Source of the DNA: Azorhizobium caulinodans ORS 571
GTDB lineage: Bacteria; Pseudomonadota; Alphaproteobacteria; Rhizobiales; Xanthobacteraceae
Length of the DNA stretch: 64,000 nucleotides
Reading direction: 5' to 3'
Assembly: GCF_000010525.1 (NCBI RefSeq)
Contig: NC_009937.1
Location: forward strand, 4,407,501-4,471,500
The position numbers were made by a program, and so were the translations under genes. This document shows, piece by piece, positions 43,816 through 53,000 of the stretch; the stretch's first letter is position 1; every line of letters starts with the position of its first letter. The notes beneath the pieces were generated by a model. It had not been told where the DNA came from and searched no databases. It was given only the letters and a program-made list of their open reading frames with translations.

Positions 43816-44889
43816 TCAGAACAGTTTCTTCGGCAGGTCGGCGACCGGGGGCAGGAAGGCAGGATCGAAGATCTGGCTCGCCTTGGGCGTGGAGGGCAGC
43901 TTGTTGGCATCGACCAGGATGTCGATGGACTGCTGCAGGCGGACGGGATCCACGTTGCCAAGACCGATCTTGGCGATCTCCGGATGGTTCATCTCCGCCT
44001 TCAGCGTGGCGTCGAACCGTTCTTTCTCCAGCGGCACCTTGATCAGCGGCTCACGCTTGGCAACCGCCGCCACGGCGGCGTCCGGGTCCTTCAGCGCATC
44101 GATCATGCCCTTGTTCAGAGCACGCAGGAAACCCTTGATGGCCTCGGGATTGTTCTTCACGAGATCGGCGGACACGATGATCCCGTTGGAATAGAGATCC
44201 ATGCCGTAGTCGCCGAAATTGATGTAGCGCAGCTTGTCGTCATCGACGCCGATCAGCTTGGCCGAGAAGCGGATGGTGTTCACATAGCCGAACACGCCAT
44301 CCACCTGCCCCTGCATGAGCATCTGCTCGCGCAGGTTCGGCTGCATGTTGGTGATCTTGATGTTGGAGCAGTCGATCTTGGCGAGCTTGCAGAAGGCCGG
44401 GAAGAGCTTCAGCGCGCCGTCATTGGCCGCACCACCCAGCGTCTTGCCCTCCAGATCCTTCGGCGTCTTGATGGGGCTGTCCGCCTTCACCGCGATGGTG
44501 AAGGGTGGCTGGTTGAACATGATGTAGACGGCGACCGGCGCGCCCTCCGGCTTCTTGGCGACCAGCTCGATCAGCGCGTTCACGTCGCCGAAGCCCATGT
44601 CATAGGTGCCGTTGGCAACCAGCGGCACCGCGGCGCCGGAGCCATTGCCCTGGTCGAAGGTCACGTCAAGACCCTCGGCCTTGAAGTAGCCCCGGTCCTG
44701 CGCCAGGAAGAACATGCCCTGCGGGCCCTGATACTTCCAGTTCAGCACCATCTTGATCTTGGTTTCAGCAAGCGCGGGCAGGCCAGCGAAGGCGCTGGAC
44801 GCCATGCCGAGCGCGAGCCCCAGAGCGAGGCGGCGCGTCAGTTTTCCGAATGTCATCTGGAGGGTCCCCGTCTGGTTCTGGGTTGTCAT
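43816..44889 (-). CDS. NMT1/SsuA-type ABC transporter binding protein 2
   Basis: A 357-residue periplasmic binding protein and paralogue of the one at 38858-39883. It shares the plan: a signal peptide ending near PALAE, IKMVLNWKYQGPQGMFFLAQ, RGYFKAEGLDVTFDQGNG, and a C-terminal QIFDPAFLPP that mirrors QVFDRAFLPP of the first. The start overlaps the isochorismatase-like stop by 4 bases; an internal ATG 11 codons later would give a more usual signal peptide. There is no second permease, so the two binding proteins may widen the ligand range of a single importer. Confidence 0.87.
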   Translation of the reverse strand: MTTQNQTGTLQMTFGKLTRRLALGLALGMASSAFAGLPALAETKIKMVLNWKYQGPQGMFFLAQDRGYFKAEGLDVTFDQGNGSGAAVPLVANGTYDMGFGDVNALIELVAKKPEGAPVAVYIMFNQPPFTIAVKADSPIKTPKDLEGKTLGGAANDGALKLFPAFCKLAKIDCSNIKITNMQPNLREQMLMQGQVDGVFGYVNTIRFSAKLIGVDDDKLRYINFGDYGMDLYSNGIIVSADLVKNNPEAIKGFLRALNKGMIDALKDPDAAVAAVAKREPLIKVPLEKERFDATLKAEMNHPEIAKIGLGNVDPVRLQQSIDILVDANKLPSTPKASQIFDPAFLPPVADLPKKLF

Positions 44890-45641
44890 TGAGGCTGGGC
44901 TTCGAGCGCGGCGATGAGGGCATCGCTCGCGAGCGTGACGCCGTAGAGCTGGCGCACGAGGAAGAGGATGGCGTCCGACACATAGGCCGGGGACACGGTG
45001 GCGCAGGCGTCCTCCACCAGCAGGCAGCCGTAGCCGCGGAAGCTCGCGTCGCAGAGCGTGGAGAAAACGCAGCGGTCAATGTTGACGCCGCTGAACAGCA
45101 GCGTGTCGATGCCGCGGTTGCGCAGGATCGAGTCGAACTCATTGTCATGGAAGCCGGAGAGCCGGTGCTTGTGCACCACGAGATCGCCGCGCTCGGGCGC
45201 CAGCGCGTCGATGGTGGCCGCCCCCCAGTCGCCTTCCACGAGGATGCGCCCGCGTCCCGAGGCGGACGGATCGCCATAGACCGGCCGCCGGCCGCTGGCG
45301 CCAGCCTTGGCGAGGAGGGGTGCGGACAGTTCCGCCCGGTCCGCCCGCACACCCCAGTTGACGAAGATCACCGGCAGTCCGGCGGCGCGCGCCGCCGCTG
45401 CCAGTGCCTTCAGGCGCGGCACGATGGCCAGAAGCGGTGCCGCATCGACACCGAGCCGGGGAAACCAGCCGTCCGGATGCAGGAAGTCGTTCTGCATGTC
45501 CACGATGACGAGGGCCGTGCGCGCGAGGTCGATCTCCGCGTCTTGCGGCGTTGCCGGAACGGCCACGGGGCGCGGCGCGGGGACGGGGCGCGCGAAGCTG
45601 AGCGTGGAAAGGCCTGCGGTGACTGAACCTGCGGAGGTCAT
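44886..45641 (-). CDS. isochorismatase-like cysteine hydrolase, possible biuret hydrolase
   Basis: A 251-residue cysteine hydrolase. The triad is visible as Asp in LVIVDMQNDF, Lys in VVHKHRLSGF and Cys in GVNIDRCVFST. Biuret hydrolase and ureidoacrylate hydrolase (RutB) both belong to this superfamily. Because the last gene of the same operon makes biuret from cyanuric acid, biuret is the most attractive substrate. I cannot separate these options from residues alone. ATG 45641 follows a good ribosome site on its strand, and a GTG 31 codons upstream would invade the operator. It is the first gene of the operon. Confidence 0.78.
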   Translation of the reverse strand: MTSAGSVTAGLSTLSFARPVPAPRPVAVPATPQDAEIDLARTALVIVDMQNDFLHPDGWFPRLGVDAAPLLAIVPRLKALAAAARAAGLPVIFVNWGVRADRAELSAPLLAKAGASGRRPVYGDPSASGRGRILVEGDWGAATIDALAPERGDLVVHKHRLSGFHDNEFDSILRNRGIDTLLFSGVNIDRCVFSTLCDASFRGYGCLLVEDACATVSPAYVSDAILFLVRQLYGVTLASDALIAALEAQPQ

Positions 45642-45737
45642 GGGGCGCGGCTCGCGGCTGGCGGGAGGCGGCGCTCCCGAACCCCGTGAGACTACGCACG
45701 GTGGAGTGATGCTATCTATTGCCGAATATTCCACGCA

Positions 45738-45758
45738 TTGTAGCCCAAATGGCTACAA
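45738..45758. promoter_or_regulatory. LysR-type operator between divergent genes
   Basis: TTGTAGCC-CAAAT-GGCTACAA is a perfect 8-bp dyad with a 5-base centre and fits the LysR T-N11-A rule. It lies 16 bases before the LysR start and about 97 bases before the operon's first ATG. This is the usual place for a LysR activator site that also represses its own gene. Confidence 0.75.
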
Positions 45759-45773
45759 CCCGGTGGAGACGGC

Positions 45774-46688
45774 ATGCGGCATCTCAGATTCCTGCGCTAC
45801 ATGGACGAAGTGGCCCGCACCGGCTCCATCCGCGGGGCGGCCGCCCGGCTCAACGTCACGCCCTCGGCCCTTAACCGGCGCATCATGGATCTGGAGGAGG
45901 AACTGGGCCTCAAGCTGCTGGAGCGGCGGGCACGCGGCGTCAGCCTCACGGCGGCGGGCGAGGTGTTCGTGAGTTACATCCGCGAGCAACTCAATGATGC
46001 CGACCGCATGCGCTCGCAACTGGAGGATCTGCGCGGGCTGCGGCGCGGCACCGTGCGCATCGCCTGCAGCCAGGCGCTGGCGCACGATTTTCTCCCCCAG
46101 CAGATCGCCGCCTTTCGCCTGCGCTATCCGCTGATGACCTTCGAGGTGATGGTGGCCGACCACGAGCACGCCATCACCCTGCTGGTGGATTATGAGGTGG
46201 ACCTCGTCCTCGTCTTTCGCCCGGCCTTCATCGGCCGCCTGCGCCCGCTCATGACCCTGCCGCAGCGGCTGGTGGCGTTGATGCCGGCGGACCATCCCCT
46301 CGCCCGCAAGCCGAAGCTGCGGCTCGCCGACTGCACGGGCTATCCGCTGGCATTGTCCGAGCTCTCCACCGGAGGACGGCAGATGATCGAGGAGCGCTTG
46401 TCGCGCTCGGGCCTGCGCTTCTCGGTGGCGGCGGAGGCCAATTCCTTCGAACTGCTGCGGGGGCTCGTGGTCCATTGCGGCATGATCTCGTTCCAGATCG
46501 AGATCGGCGCGGAACCGGAAGCCATGCCGCCGGGTGTGGTTGTGCGCCCCGTGGACGAACGGGACCTGGCCGGCGCCGATCTTGTGCTCGGCCAGTTGCG
46601 GGGCCGCAACCTGCCGCTCGCCGGCGCGCAGTTCGCCGAGCACCTCTCCGGCGTGCTCCGCCAGCGCGCGGAAGCCTTGGCATCCTGA
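45774..46688 (+). CDS. LysR-family regulator of the cyanuric acid operon
   Basis: A 304-residue LysR-type regulator. The winged helix has GSIRGAAARLNVTPSALNRRI, and the effector domain begins near residue 93 with TVRIACSQALAHDF. It is divergent from the nine-gene operon across 132 bases that contain a perfect dyad, so control of that operon is likely. The inducer would be an operon substrate or intermediate such as cyanuric acid or biuret. It is not part of the ICE. Confidence 0.87.
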   Translation: MRHLRFLRYMDEVARTGSIRGAAARLNVTPSALNRRIMDLEEELGLKLLERRARGVSLTAAGEVFVSYIREQLNDADRMRSQLEDLRGLRRGTVRIACSQALAHDFLPQQIAAFRLRYPLMTFEVMVADHEHAITLLVDYEVDLVLVFRPAFIGRLRPLMTLPQRLVALMPADHPLARKPKLRLADCTGYPLALSELSTGGRQMIEERLSRSGLRFSVAAEANSFELLRGLVVHCGMISFQIEIGAEPEAMPPGVVVRPVDERDLAGADLVLGQLRGRNLPLAGAQFAEHLSGVLRQRAEALAS

Positions 46689-47029
46689 CACAGCGGATCG
46701 TGCGCGCCCCTCCCTTGCCCGCAAACAGCCCGGCGCAAAGCGCGAGCGGCTCTCTGCAGAAAAGTGCTACGGCACAAGGGATCGGCGTGGCACTGAAAGG
46801 TATGCAGGCCGGAAATGAAGGACAAAGCGCACGCAGATATTGACAACATGCGTTGCCTCATGAATTCGTGCGCGTGAATCAAGGCGACGGATCCAGTTCT
46901 CCAGCTCCGCTTGTTTCAGGCGGGGGCCGGGACGAATAGAATCCGGATCACATCTGCTCCCCCTCCAGCCGTGGCCAAGGCGCCACCTGCCCGCACCTGG
47001 CGGAAATTCCCCTGCAAACGGCCGAGACC
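46689..47029. other. intergenic region before the EAL gene
   Basis: About 340 bases with no gene I can support. TTGACA at about 46839 could be a -35 element for the EAL gene, but the spaced -10 is poor. No clear terminator follows the LysR gene. Confidence 0.35.
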
Positions 47030-48376
47030 ATGAAACGCAATTCCGTCTTTGACTGGTCTCCGGAACAGCGCCGGCACAGACGGGTTCGCTCCCTCCTGCT
47101 TTTCGGAAGTGGCGTGTTCGTGGCGCTGGGCGGCGGTTGGAGCGTCTTTTACGGGCTGCACGGGCACTGGGTCATGATGGCGGTCCATCTGGCGCTGAGT
47201 GCCCTCGCCATCCCCGCGCTTGCCCTGATATTCCTCGATCATGCCCGCGCGGCCGCCATCTTCATCGCCCACGCGCTTCTGCCCTTCGTCACGTGGCTTT
47301 GCCTGATCGATGCCCCGCTCGGGGACATTCAGAGATCAACGCATCTTTTCCTGCTGCCCATTGGGGTGGGGATCTTCTTCATCTTCTCGCAGGAGCGGGC
47401 CTATCTGAGATATTTCCTCCCCTGCCTCTACTTCGTGCTGTTCATCGTCTTCCAGTGTTCGGATATGGGCGTCAGCCATCCCGACCTGATGGCGCCCGAG
47501 CGCGTTCGATACGTCGGCATGTGGGTCAACGCCATAACGGCGGTGATCGCGCTCGGTGTCGTGCTGACCTTGATGCAGGTGGACATGGCCTCCTACCACC
47601 AACTCGAAGGCGAGATGCGGCGCGCCCTCGCCCGGGGGGACTTCCGCCTGCATTACCAGCCGCAAGTCGACCCGTCCCGCCGGATCCTCGGGGCGGAGGC
47701 GCTCCTGAGGTGGTTCAATCCCGACCATGGCATCATTCCACCCGCAAAGTTCATCACGCTGGCCGAGGAAACGGGCCTCATCGTGCCTCTGGGCGACTGG
47801 GTCCTCAGAACCGCCTGCGCGCAACTGGCGCTGTGGGCCGAGATCCCCGCGACCCGCGACCTCACGATCTCGGTCAACGTCAGCGCGTCGCAGTTCCGCC
47901 AGCCCGATTTCGTGCCGCGGGTGAGAGAGATCCTCGCCCACACCGGAGCCGATCCCTCCCGGCTCAAGCTCGAGCTGACCGAAAGCCTCTTCGTGCGCGA
48001 CCCGGACGTGGCCGCCGAAAAGATGAGCGCCCTGCGGGACGTCGGCCTGCGCTGGTCCCTGGACGATTTCGGCACCGGCTACTCCTCGCTGCACATGCTG
48101 AGGAACCTGCCGGTGGACGAGATCAAGATCGACAAGACCTTCGTCAGCAGGATGGCGTCCGAGGAACAGGACCGCGCCATTGTCCGCCTGCTGATCGACA
48201 TGTGCAGCACGCTGGGCCTGTTTCTCGTGGCTGAGGGCGTCGAGACCGAGGAGCAATATCGGCTCCTTCAGGCATGGGGCTGCGACGGCTTCCAGGGCTA
48301 TCTCTTCGGCAAGGCCATGCCCGTCTTCCAGTTCAGCAGGCTCGCAGAGGCGGCATCGGCCGCCTCCACGAACTAG
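47030..48376 (+). CDS. membrane-bound EAL-domain cyclic-di-GMP phosphodiesterase
   Basis: A 448-residue protein with about five to six N-terminal membrane helices (residues 20-185) and a C-terminal EAL domain. There is no GGDEF domain. The expected active-site residues are visible: GAEALLRW, SVNVSASQF, LKLELTES, SLDDFGTGYSSL, EIKIDKTFV and AEGVETEEQ. It is therefore predicted to hydrolyse cyclic-di-GMP to pGpG at the inner membrane, lowering the signal for attachment and sessile growth. The membrane part resembles no sensor domain I can name. Confidence 0.9.
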   Translation: MKRNSVFDWSPEQRRHRRVRSLLLFGSGVFVALGGGWSVFYGLHGHWVMMAVHLALSALAIPALALIFLDHARAAAIFIAHALLPFVTWLCLIDAPLGDIQRSTHLFLLPIGVGIFFIFSQERAYLRYFLPCLYFVLFIVFQCSDMGVSHPDLMAPERVRYVGMWVNAITAVIALGVVLTLMQVDMASYHQLEGEMRRALARGDFRLHYQPQVDPSRRILGAEALLRWFNPDHGIIPPAKFITLAEETGLIVPLGDWVLRTACAQLALWAEIPATRDLTISVNVSASQFRQPDFVPRVREILAHTGADPSRLKLELTESLFVRDPDVAAEKMSALRDVGLRWSLDDFGTGYSSLHMLRNLPVDEIKIDKTFVSRMASEEQDRAIVRLLIDMCSTLGLFLVAEGVETEEQYRLLQAWGCDGFQGYLFGKAMPVFQFSRLAEAASAASTN

Positions 48377-48397
48377 AGTCGGCGCCGCCTCAAGCCG

Positions 48398-49579
48398 TCA
48401 CGCCGCTTCGAGCGCCAGCGCGATGCCCTGGCCGCCGCCGATGCACAGGGTGACCACGCCGCGCTTCACGCCGTCACGCTTCATGGCATGGAGCAGGCGC
48501 GTCACGAGGATCGCGCCAGTGGCACCAATCGGGTGGCCATGGGCCACCGCCCCGCCTTCCACATTCACGATGTCCTCCGGCAGACCAAGCTCACGGGCCA
48601 CCGCGATGGGCACGGCGGCGAAGGCCTCGTTGATCTCGATCCGTTCGATGTCGCCGAGCGACCAGCCGGCATGCTGGAGCGCCTTGCGCACCGCCGGCAC
48701 CGGACCGAGGCCGAAGAGACCCGGCTCCACGCCCGCAATGCCGAAGCCGGCCAGCCGTCCGAGGGGCGCAATGCCACTCTTCTCGGCAAAGGCGCGCTCG
48801 GCGACGATCATGGCCGCAGCGGCGCTGTTGAGACCCGGCGCATTGCCGGCCGTGATGGTGCCCTCGGGCCGGAAGGCGGGCCGCAGCCTGGCCAGCGTCT
48901 CGACCGTGGTGTCGGGGCGCGGCGCCTCGTCGACGCTGAAAAGCTCGATGCCCTTCCGGCCCTTCACCTCCACCGCGACGATCTCCTCGGTGAACCGGCC
49001 TTCGGCCTGGGCCGCCGCGAAGCGCTGCTGCGAGCGCGCCGCAAAGGCATCCTGCTCGGCGCGGGTGATCTGGGACCGCGCGACGAGATCTTCCGTGTGC
49101 CAGCCGGAATGGGAGCCGGAGAAGGCATCATTCAGCCCGTCCGTCAGCATGCTGTCGAGGATCTGGGCGGGGCCCATCCGATAACCCCAGCGGCCGCCAT
49201 CCATGAGGTAGGGCGCCCGATCCATATTCTCCATGCCGCCGGCCACAGCCACATCATGGAGGCCGGAGGCGATCTCCAGCGCTGCAGTCACCACGGCCTG
49301 CGCGCCGGACCCGCAGACCCGATTGACGGTCATGGCGGGCACCTCCACCGGCAGCCCGCCATGGATGGAAGCCTGCCGGGCGGGGTTCATGCGGTTCCCC
49401 GCCTGGATGACATTTCCCATCACCACGGACCCGACCGCAGCCGGATCCAGCCCCGCGCGACGCACGGTTTCGCGCACCACCACGGCGCCGAGGTCGGTGG
49501 CGGGGGTGCCCTTCAGCGTGCCGTTATAGGCGCCGATGGCGGTGCGGACCGGATGGGCAATGACGATGTCTCGGGTCAT
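48398..49579 (-). CDS. phaA: acetyl-CoA acetyltransferase (thiolase)
   Basis: A 393-residue biosynthetic-type thiolase that condenses two acetyl-CoA to acetoacetyl-CoA, or cleaves it. The acylated Cys is in NRVCGSGAQA, the base His in GHPIGATGA and the second Cys in TLCIGGGQG. ATG 49579 follows a GCAGGAGG site, giving the usual length; the longer upstream frame has no thiolase-like sequence. It is monocistronic here, so a link to polyhydroxybutyrate (phaA) or ketone-body metabolism (atoB) is not decided. Confidence 0.88.
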   Translation of the reverse strand: MTRDIVIAHPVRTAIGAYNGTLKGTPATDLGAVVVRETVRRAGLDPAAVGSVVMGNVIQAGNRMNPARQASIHGGLPVEVPAMTVNRVCGSGAQAVVTAALEIASGLHDVAVAGGMENMDRAPYLMDGGRWGYRMGPAQILDSMLTDGLNDAFSGSHSGWHTEDLVARSQITRAEQDAFAARSQQRFAAAQAEGRFTEEIVAVEVKGRKGIELFSVDEAPRPDTTVETLARLRPAFRPEGTITAGNAPGLNSAAAAMIVAERAFAEKSGIAPLGRLAGFGIAGVEPGLFGLGPVPAVRKALQHAGWSLGDIERIEINEAFAAVPIAVARELGLPEDIVNVEGGAVAHGHPIGATGAILVTRLLHAMKRDGVKRGVVTLCIGGGQGIALALEAA

Positions 49580-49832
49580 GAGGACCTCCTGCAATGGGGC
49601 GGAGCGCGCCTTTCGGCACGGCGGGACGGATCGACCGGGGGTGGCCCGGCGCCGTTGGTCGGGGGCCGCTGCACAGCGGCCGATCGGGCGGCAGCTTCGC
49701 CCTGGCAAGACGCGGGCGCGCAGCCGTCGGGAAGCCGAACGGAGCCGGCGAGCCACATCAGAGCGGGCATATACCCTTATGAACTGCGCGGACTCTTCCT
49801 TTCCTTGCCTGCCGATGGAGCACGGACACCAC

Positions 49833-49850
49833 GCGCCAACCGGTTGGCGC
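49833..49850. promoter_or_regulatory. 18-bp perfect palindrome, candidate operator
   Basis: GCGCCAACCGGTTGGCGC reads the same on both strands. It is 254 bases upstream of the thiolase start, and a partial copy lies about 50 bases further away. The TetR/GntR-like spacing suggests a repressor site, but no regulator gene is adjacent. Confidence 0.45.
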
Positions 49851-50062
49851 ATCCGATGGCAACGCCTGGTCAAGCGCCGACGCCGAACGACAAAACGCCA
49901 ACCGTTCGGTACGGCGACGGGCCGTCCACGCCTCGGCGTGTCACCTTCTGTCAGATAGGCGTATATACCCGCGCATCAGGGAGGTCCAGAGTTTCGCGCA
50001 CATACGGCCTGTGCAGGCGCCGCACAAACGGGGGAGCACGTGCGATCTCGATGTCCCTCGCG

Positions 50063-50081
50063 CCCCCGAAGGCGGCGGGGG
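50063..50081 (-). terminator. possible terminator after dnaE2
   Basis: CCCCCG-AAGGCGG-CGGGGG forms a 6-bp GC stem 14 bases after the dnaE2 stop. No U run follows on the leftward transcript, so confidence is low. Confidence 0.35.
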
Positions 50082-50094
50082 TTGGTTGGTTGCC

Positions 50095-53000
50095 CTAGTG
50101 GAAGTCCCGTGAGCGGGGCAGGATGCGCACGTCACGGGGATGGGCGGCCCGATGCACCGGATGGGCACCCGCCGTGCTGTCGAAGAAGTGGCCGTCCAGA
50201 ACCGGCGTGCAATCCTCCACATGGCTGGCCATGAGATGCACCACGCCTTCGCGGCTGCGCTGCACCTCGCCATGCACCAGCATGAGGCGGGAGGCCATCA
50301 CCGGCAGGCGCAGCGTCTCGAACAGCCGCGCCCAGATGAGCACATTGGTGATGCCGGTCTCGTCCTCCAGCGTCACGAAGATGGCGTTGCCCTTGCCCGG
50401 CCGCTGGCGGATGAGCACGATGCCGGCGGTGCGCACCTTCGCGCCCGCCCGCGCCGCCGCTGTCTGCGCACTGCTGAGCACGCCGCGCTCGGCGAACAGC
50501 GGACGCAGGAAGGCCATGGGGTGGCCCTTCAGGGAGAGGCGCGTGGTCTGATAATCCACCGCCACCTGCTCGGCCGCCGACATGGCCGGCAGCGGCAGGT
50601 CACGCTCCGCCTTCAGTTCCCCCGCGCGGGCGGCGGCAAAGAGCGGCAATTCTCCCTCCGGCGTGCGCCGCACCTCCCACAAGGCGTCCCGGCGCTCCAG
50701 TCCGAGCGAGCGCAGGGCATCGGCATCCGCCAGGAGCCGCAGACCGGCCCGCGGCAGATGCGCCCGGCGGGCGAGGTCCTCCACGCTGGAGAAGGGGCCC
50801 GAGGCGCGGGCAGCGACAATCTCCGCCGCCCAGAGCTCGCGAAACCCTTCCACCTGCCGGAAGCCGAGGCGCAAGGCGAGCCGCCCGTTCGCGGCCTCCT
50901 CGAGCGTATTGTCCCATTCGCTGGCATTGACCTCCACGGGGCGGACCTCCACCCCGTGCTCACGCGCATCACGCACGATCTGCGCCGGGGCATAAAAGCC
51001 CATGGGCTGCGAATTGAGCAGCGCGCAGGCGAACACCGCCGGATGGTGGCACTTGATCCAGGCCGAGACATAGACGAGGCGCGCGAAGGAGAGGGCGTGG
51101 CTCTCCGGAAAGCCATAACTGCCGAAGCCCTCGATCTGCTTGAAGCAACGCAGGGCGAAGTCGCGCGTATAGCCCCGCCGCACCATGCCCTCCACCATCA
51201 TGGCGCGAAAACTATGGATGGTGCCGGGGTTGCGGAAGGTGGCCATGGCCCGTCGCAGGCCATTGGCCTGACGGGGCGTGAAATCGGCGGCGACGATGGC
51301 GAGCTTCATCGCCTGTTCCTGAAAGAGCGGCACGCCATAGGTCTCGCCCAGCAGATCGTGCAGTTCATTTGCCGGATGCGGCGGCGTTGGCGAGGGAAAA
51401 CTCCAGTCCTCAAGGCCGGCGCGCCGGCGCAGATAGGGATGCACCATCTCGCCCTCGATGGGGCCGGGCCGCACAATGGCGACCTGAATGGTGAGGTCAT
51501 AGAGCTTGCGGGGCTTCAGGCGCGGCAGCATGTTGATCTGCGCCCGGCTCTCCACCTGGAAGACGCCGATGCTGTCACCCTTGCACAGCATGTCATAGAC
51601 GGCCTCATCATCCGAGGCGAGGTCCACCTCCAGCGTCTTCTCACCGAGGCCGTGCGCACGCATCAGCTCGAAAGCCTTGCGGATGCAGGTGAGCATGCCG
51701 AGCGCCAGCACATCCACCTTCATCAGGCCGAGCACGTCGATGTCGTCCTTGTCCCATTCGATGAAGCTGCGGTCGGCCATGGCAGCGTGGTGGATGGGCA
51801 CGGTCTCGTCCAGCCGGTCCTGTGTCAGCACGAATCCGCCCACATGCTGGGAGAGATGGCGGGGAAAGGGCGCGCTGAGCAGCGGCTCGAGAATGAAGCG
51901 CAGGCGCGCCATCTCGGGATTGTCCGGATCGAACCCCGCCTCCTGCATGCGCCGGGCATCCATGTCGCCGGAATGGCTGCCCCAGACAAGGCCCGCGAGG
52001 CGGCTCGACACGTCTTCGGTGAGGCCGAGCACCTTCGACACCTCGCGCACGGCGCTGCGGCCGCGATAATGGATGACGGTGGCGGCGATACCCGCCCGGT
52101 GGCGGCCATAGCGGCGATAGACATATTGCATCACCTCCTCCCGCCGCTCGTGCTCGAAATCGACGTCGATGTCGGGCGGCTCGCCCCGATCCTCCGAGAC
52201 GAAGCGGGAGAAGAGGAGATTATACTGGACGGGATCGACCGAGGTGATGCCGAGCAGGAAACAGACGATGGAATTGGCCGCCGAGCCCCGCCCCTGACAG
52301 AGGATGGGCGGCTCCTGCGCGCGGGCGAAGCGCACGAGGTCATGCACGGTAAGGAAATAATAAGCGAATTTCTCCTGGCGGATGAGGGCGAATTCCTCTG
52401 CCAGCAGCGCCTTCACCTTCTCCGGCAACACGGCGCCATAGCGCGCGTGCGCTGCTTCCGTGACCAGATGCTCAAGCCAATCCTGCGGCGCCCAGCCTTC
52501 CGGCACCGGCTCATGGGGATATTCATACTTCAGATCGCCCAGCGAGAAGCCGATGCGCTCCAGCAGGCACTGCGTCTCCAGAAGCGCCTCGGGGCAGGCA
52601 CGGAACAGGCGCGCCATCTCGTTCGGCGTGCGGATGTGGCGCTCGCCATTGGCCTCCAGCCGGCGGCCGGCAGCCTCCAGCGTCGTGCCTTCGCGGATGC
52701 AGGTGAGCACATCGTGCAGCGGGCGCCGGTCCTCGCTCGCGTACAGGGGATCATTGGTGGCAAGGAGCGGCACACGGGCGGCAGATGCGAGGCGGCGCAG
52801 GCGCGCGAGGCGGCGGCCGTCGCTGCCGCGCCGGTGGAGCGCCGCTCCCAGCCACACCCGCCCCGGCGCTTCGGCGGCGAGCCGTGCCAGCACCGCCTCC
52901 AGCCCCTCCGGACGCGTCGGCGCGGGCGGTGGCACGAGAGCAAGGTGGCCGAAGGAGCGCACACCGGACGCCTCGGGATCCCCGCCCGCTTCAGGGGGGG

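Larger units (their letters stand above)
49580..50094. other. long intergenic region upstream of the thiolase gene
   Basis: Roughly 515 bases without a supported gene. It contains an 18-bp perfect palindrome at 49833-49850, listed separately. A related half, CGCCAACCGTTCGG, lies about 50 bases away near 49895. Two TATACCC words occur near 49771 and 49960. It probably holds the thiolase promoter and the 3' end of the dnaE2 transcript. Confidence 0.4.
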
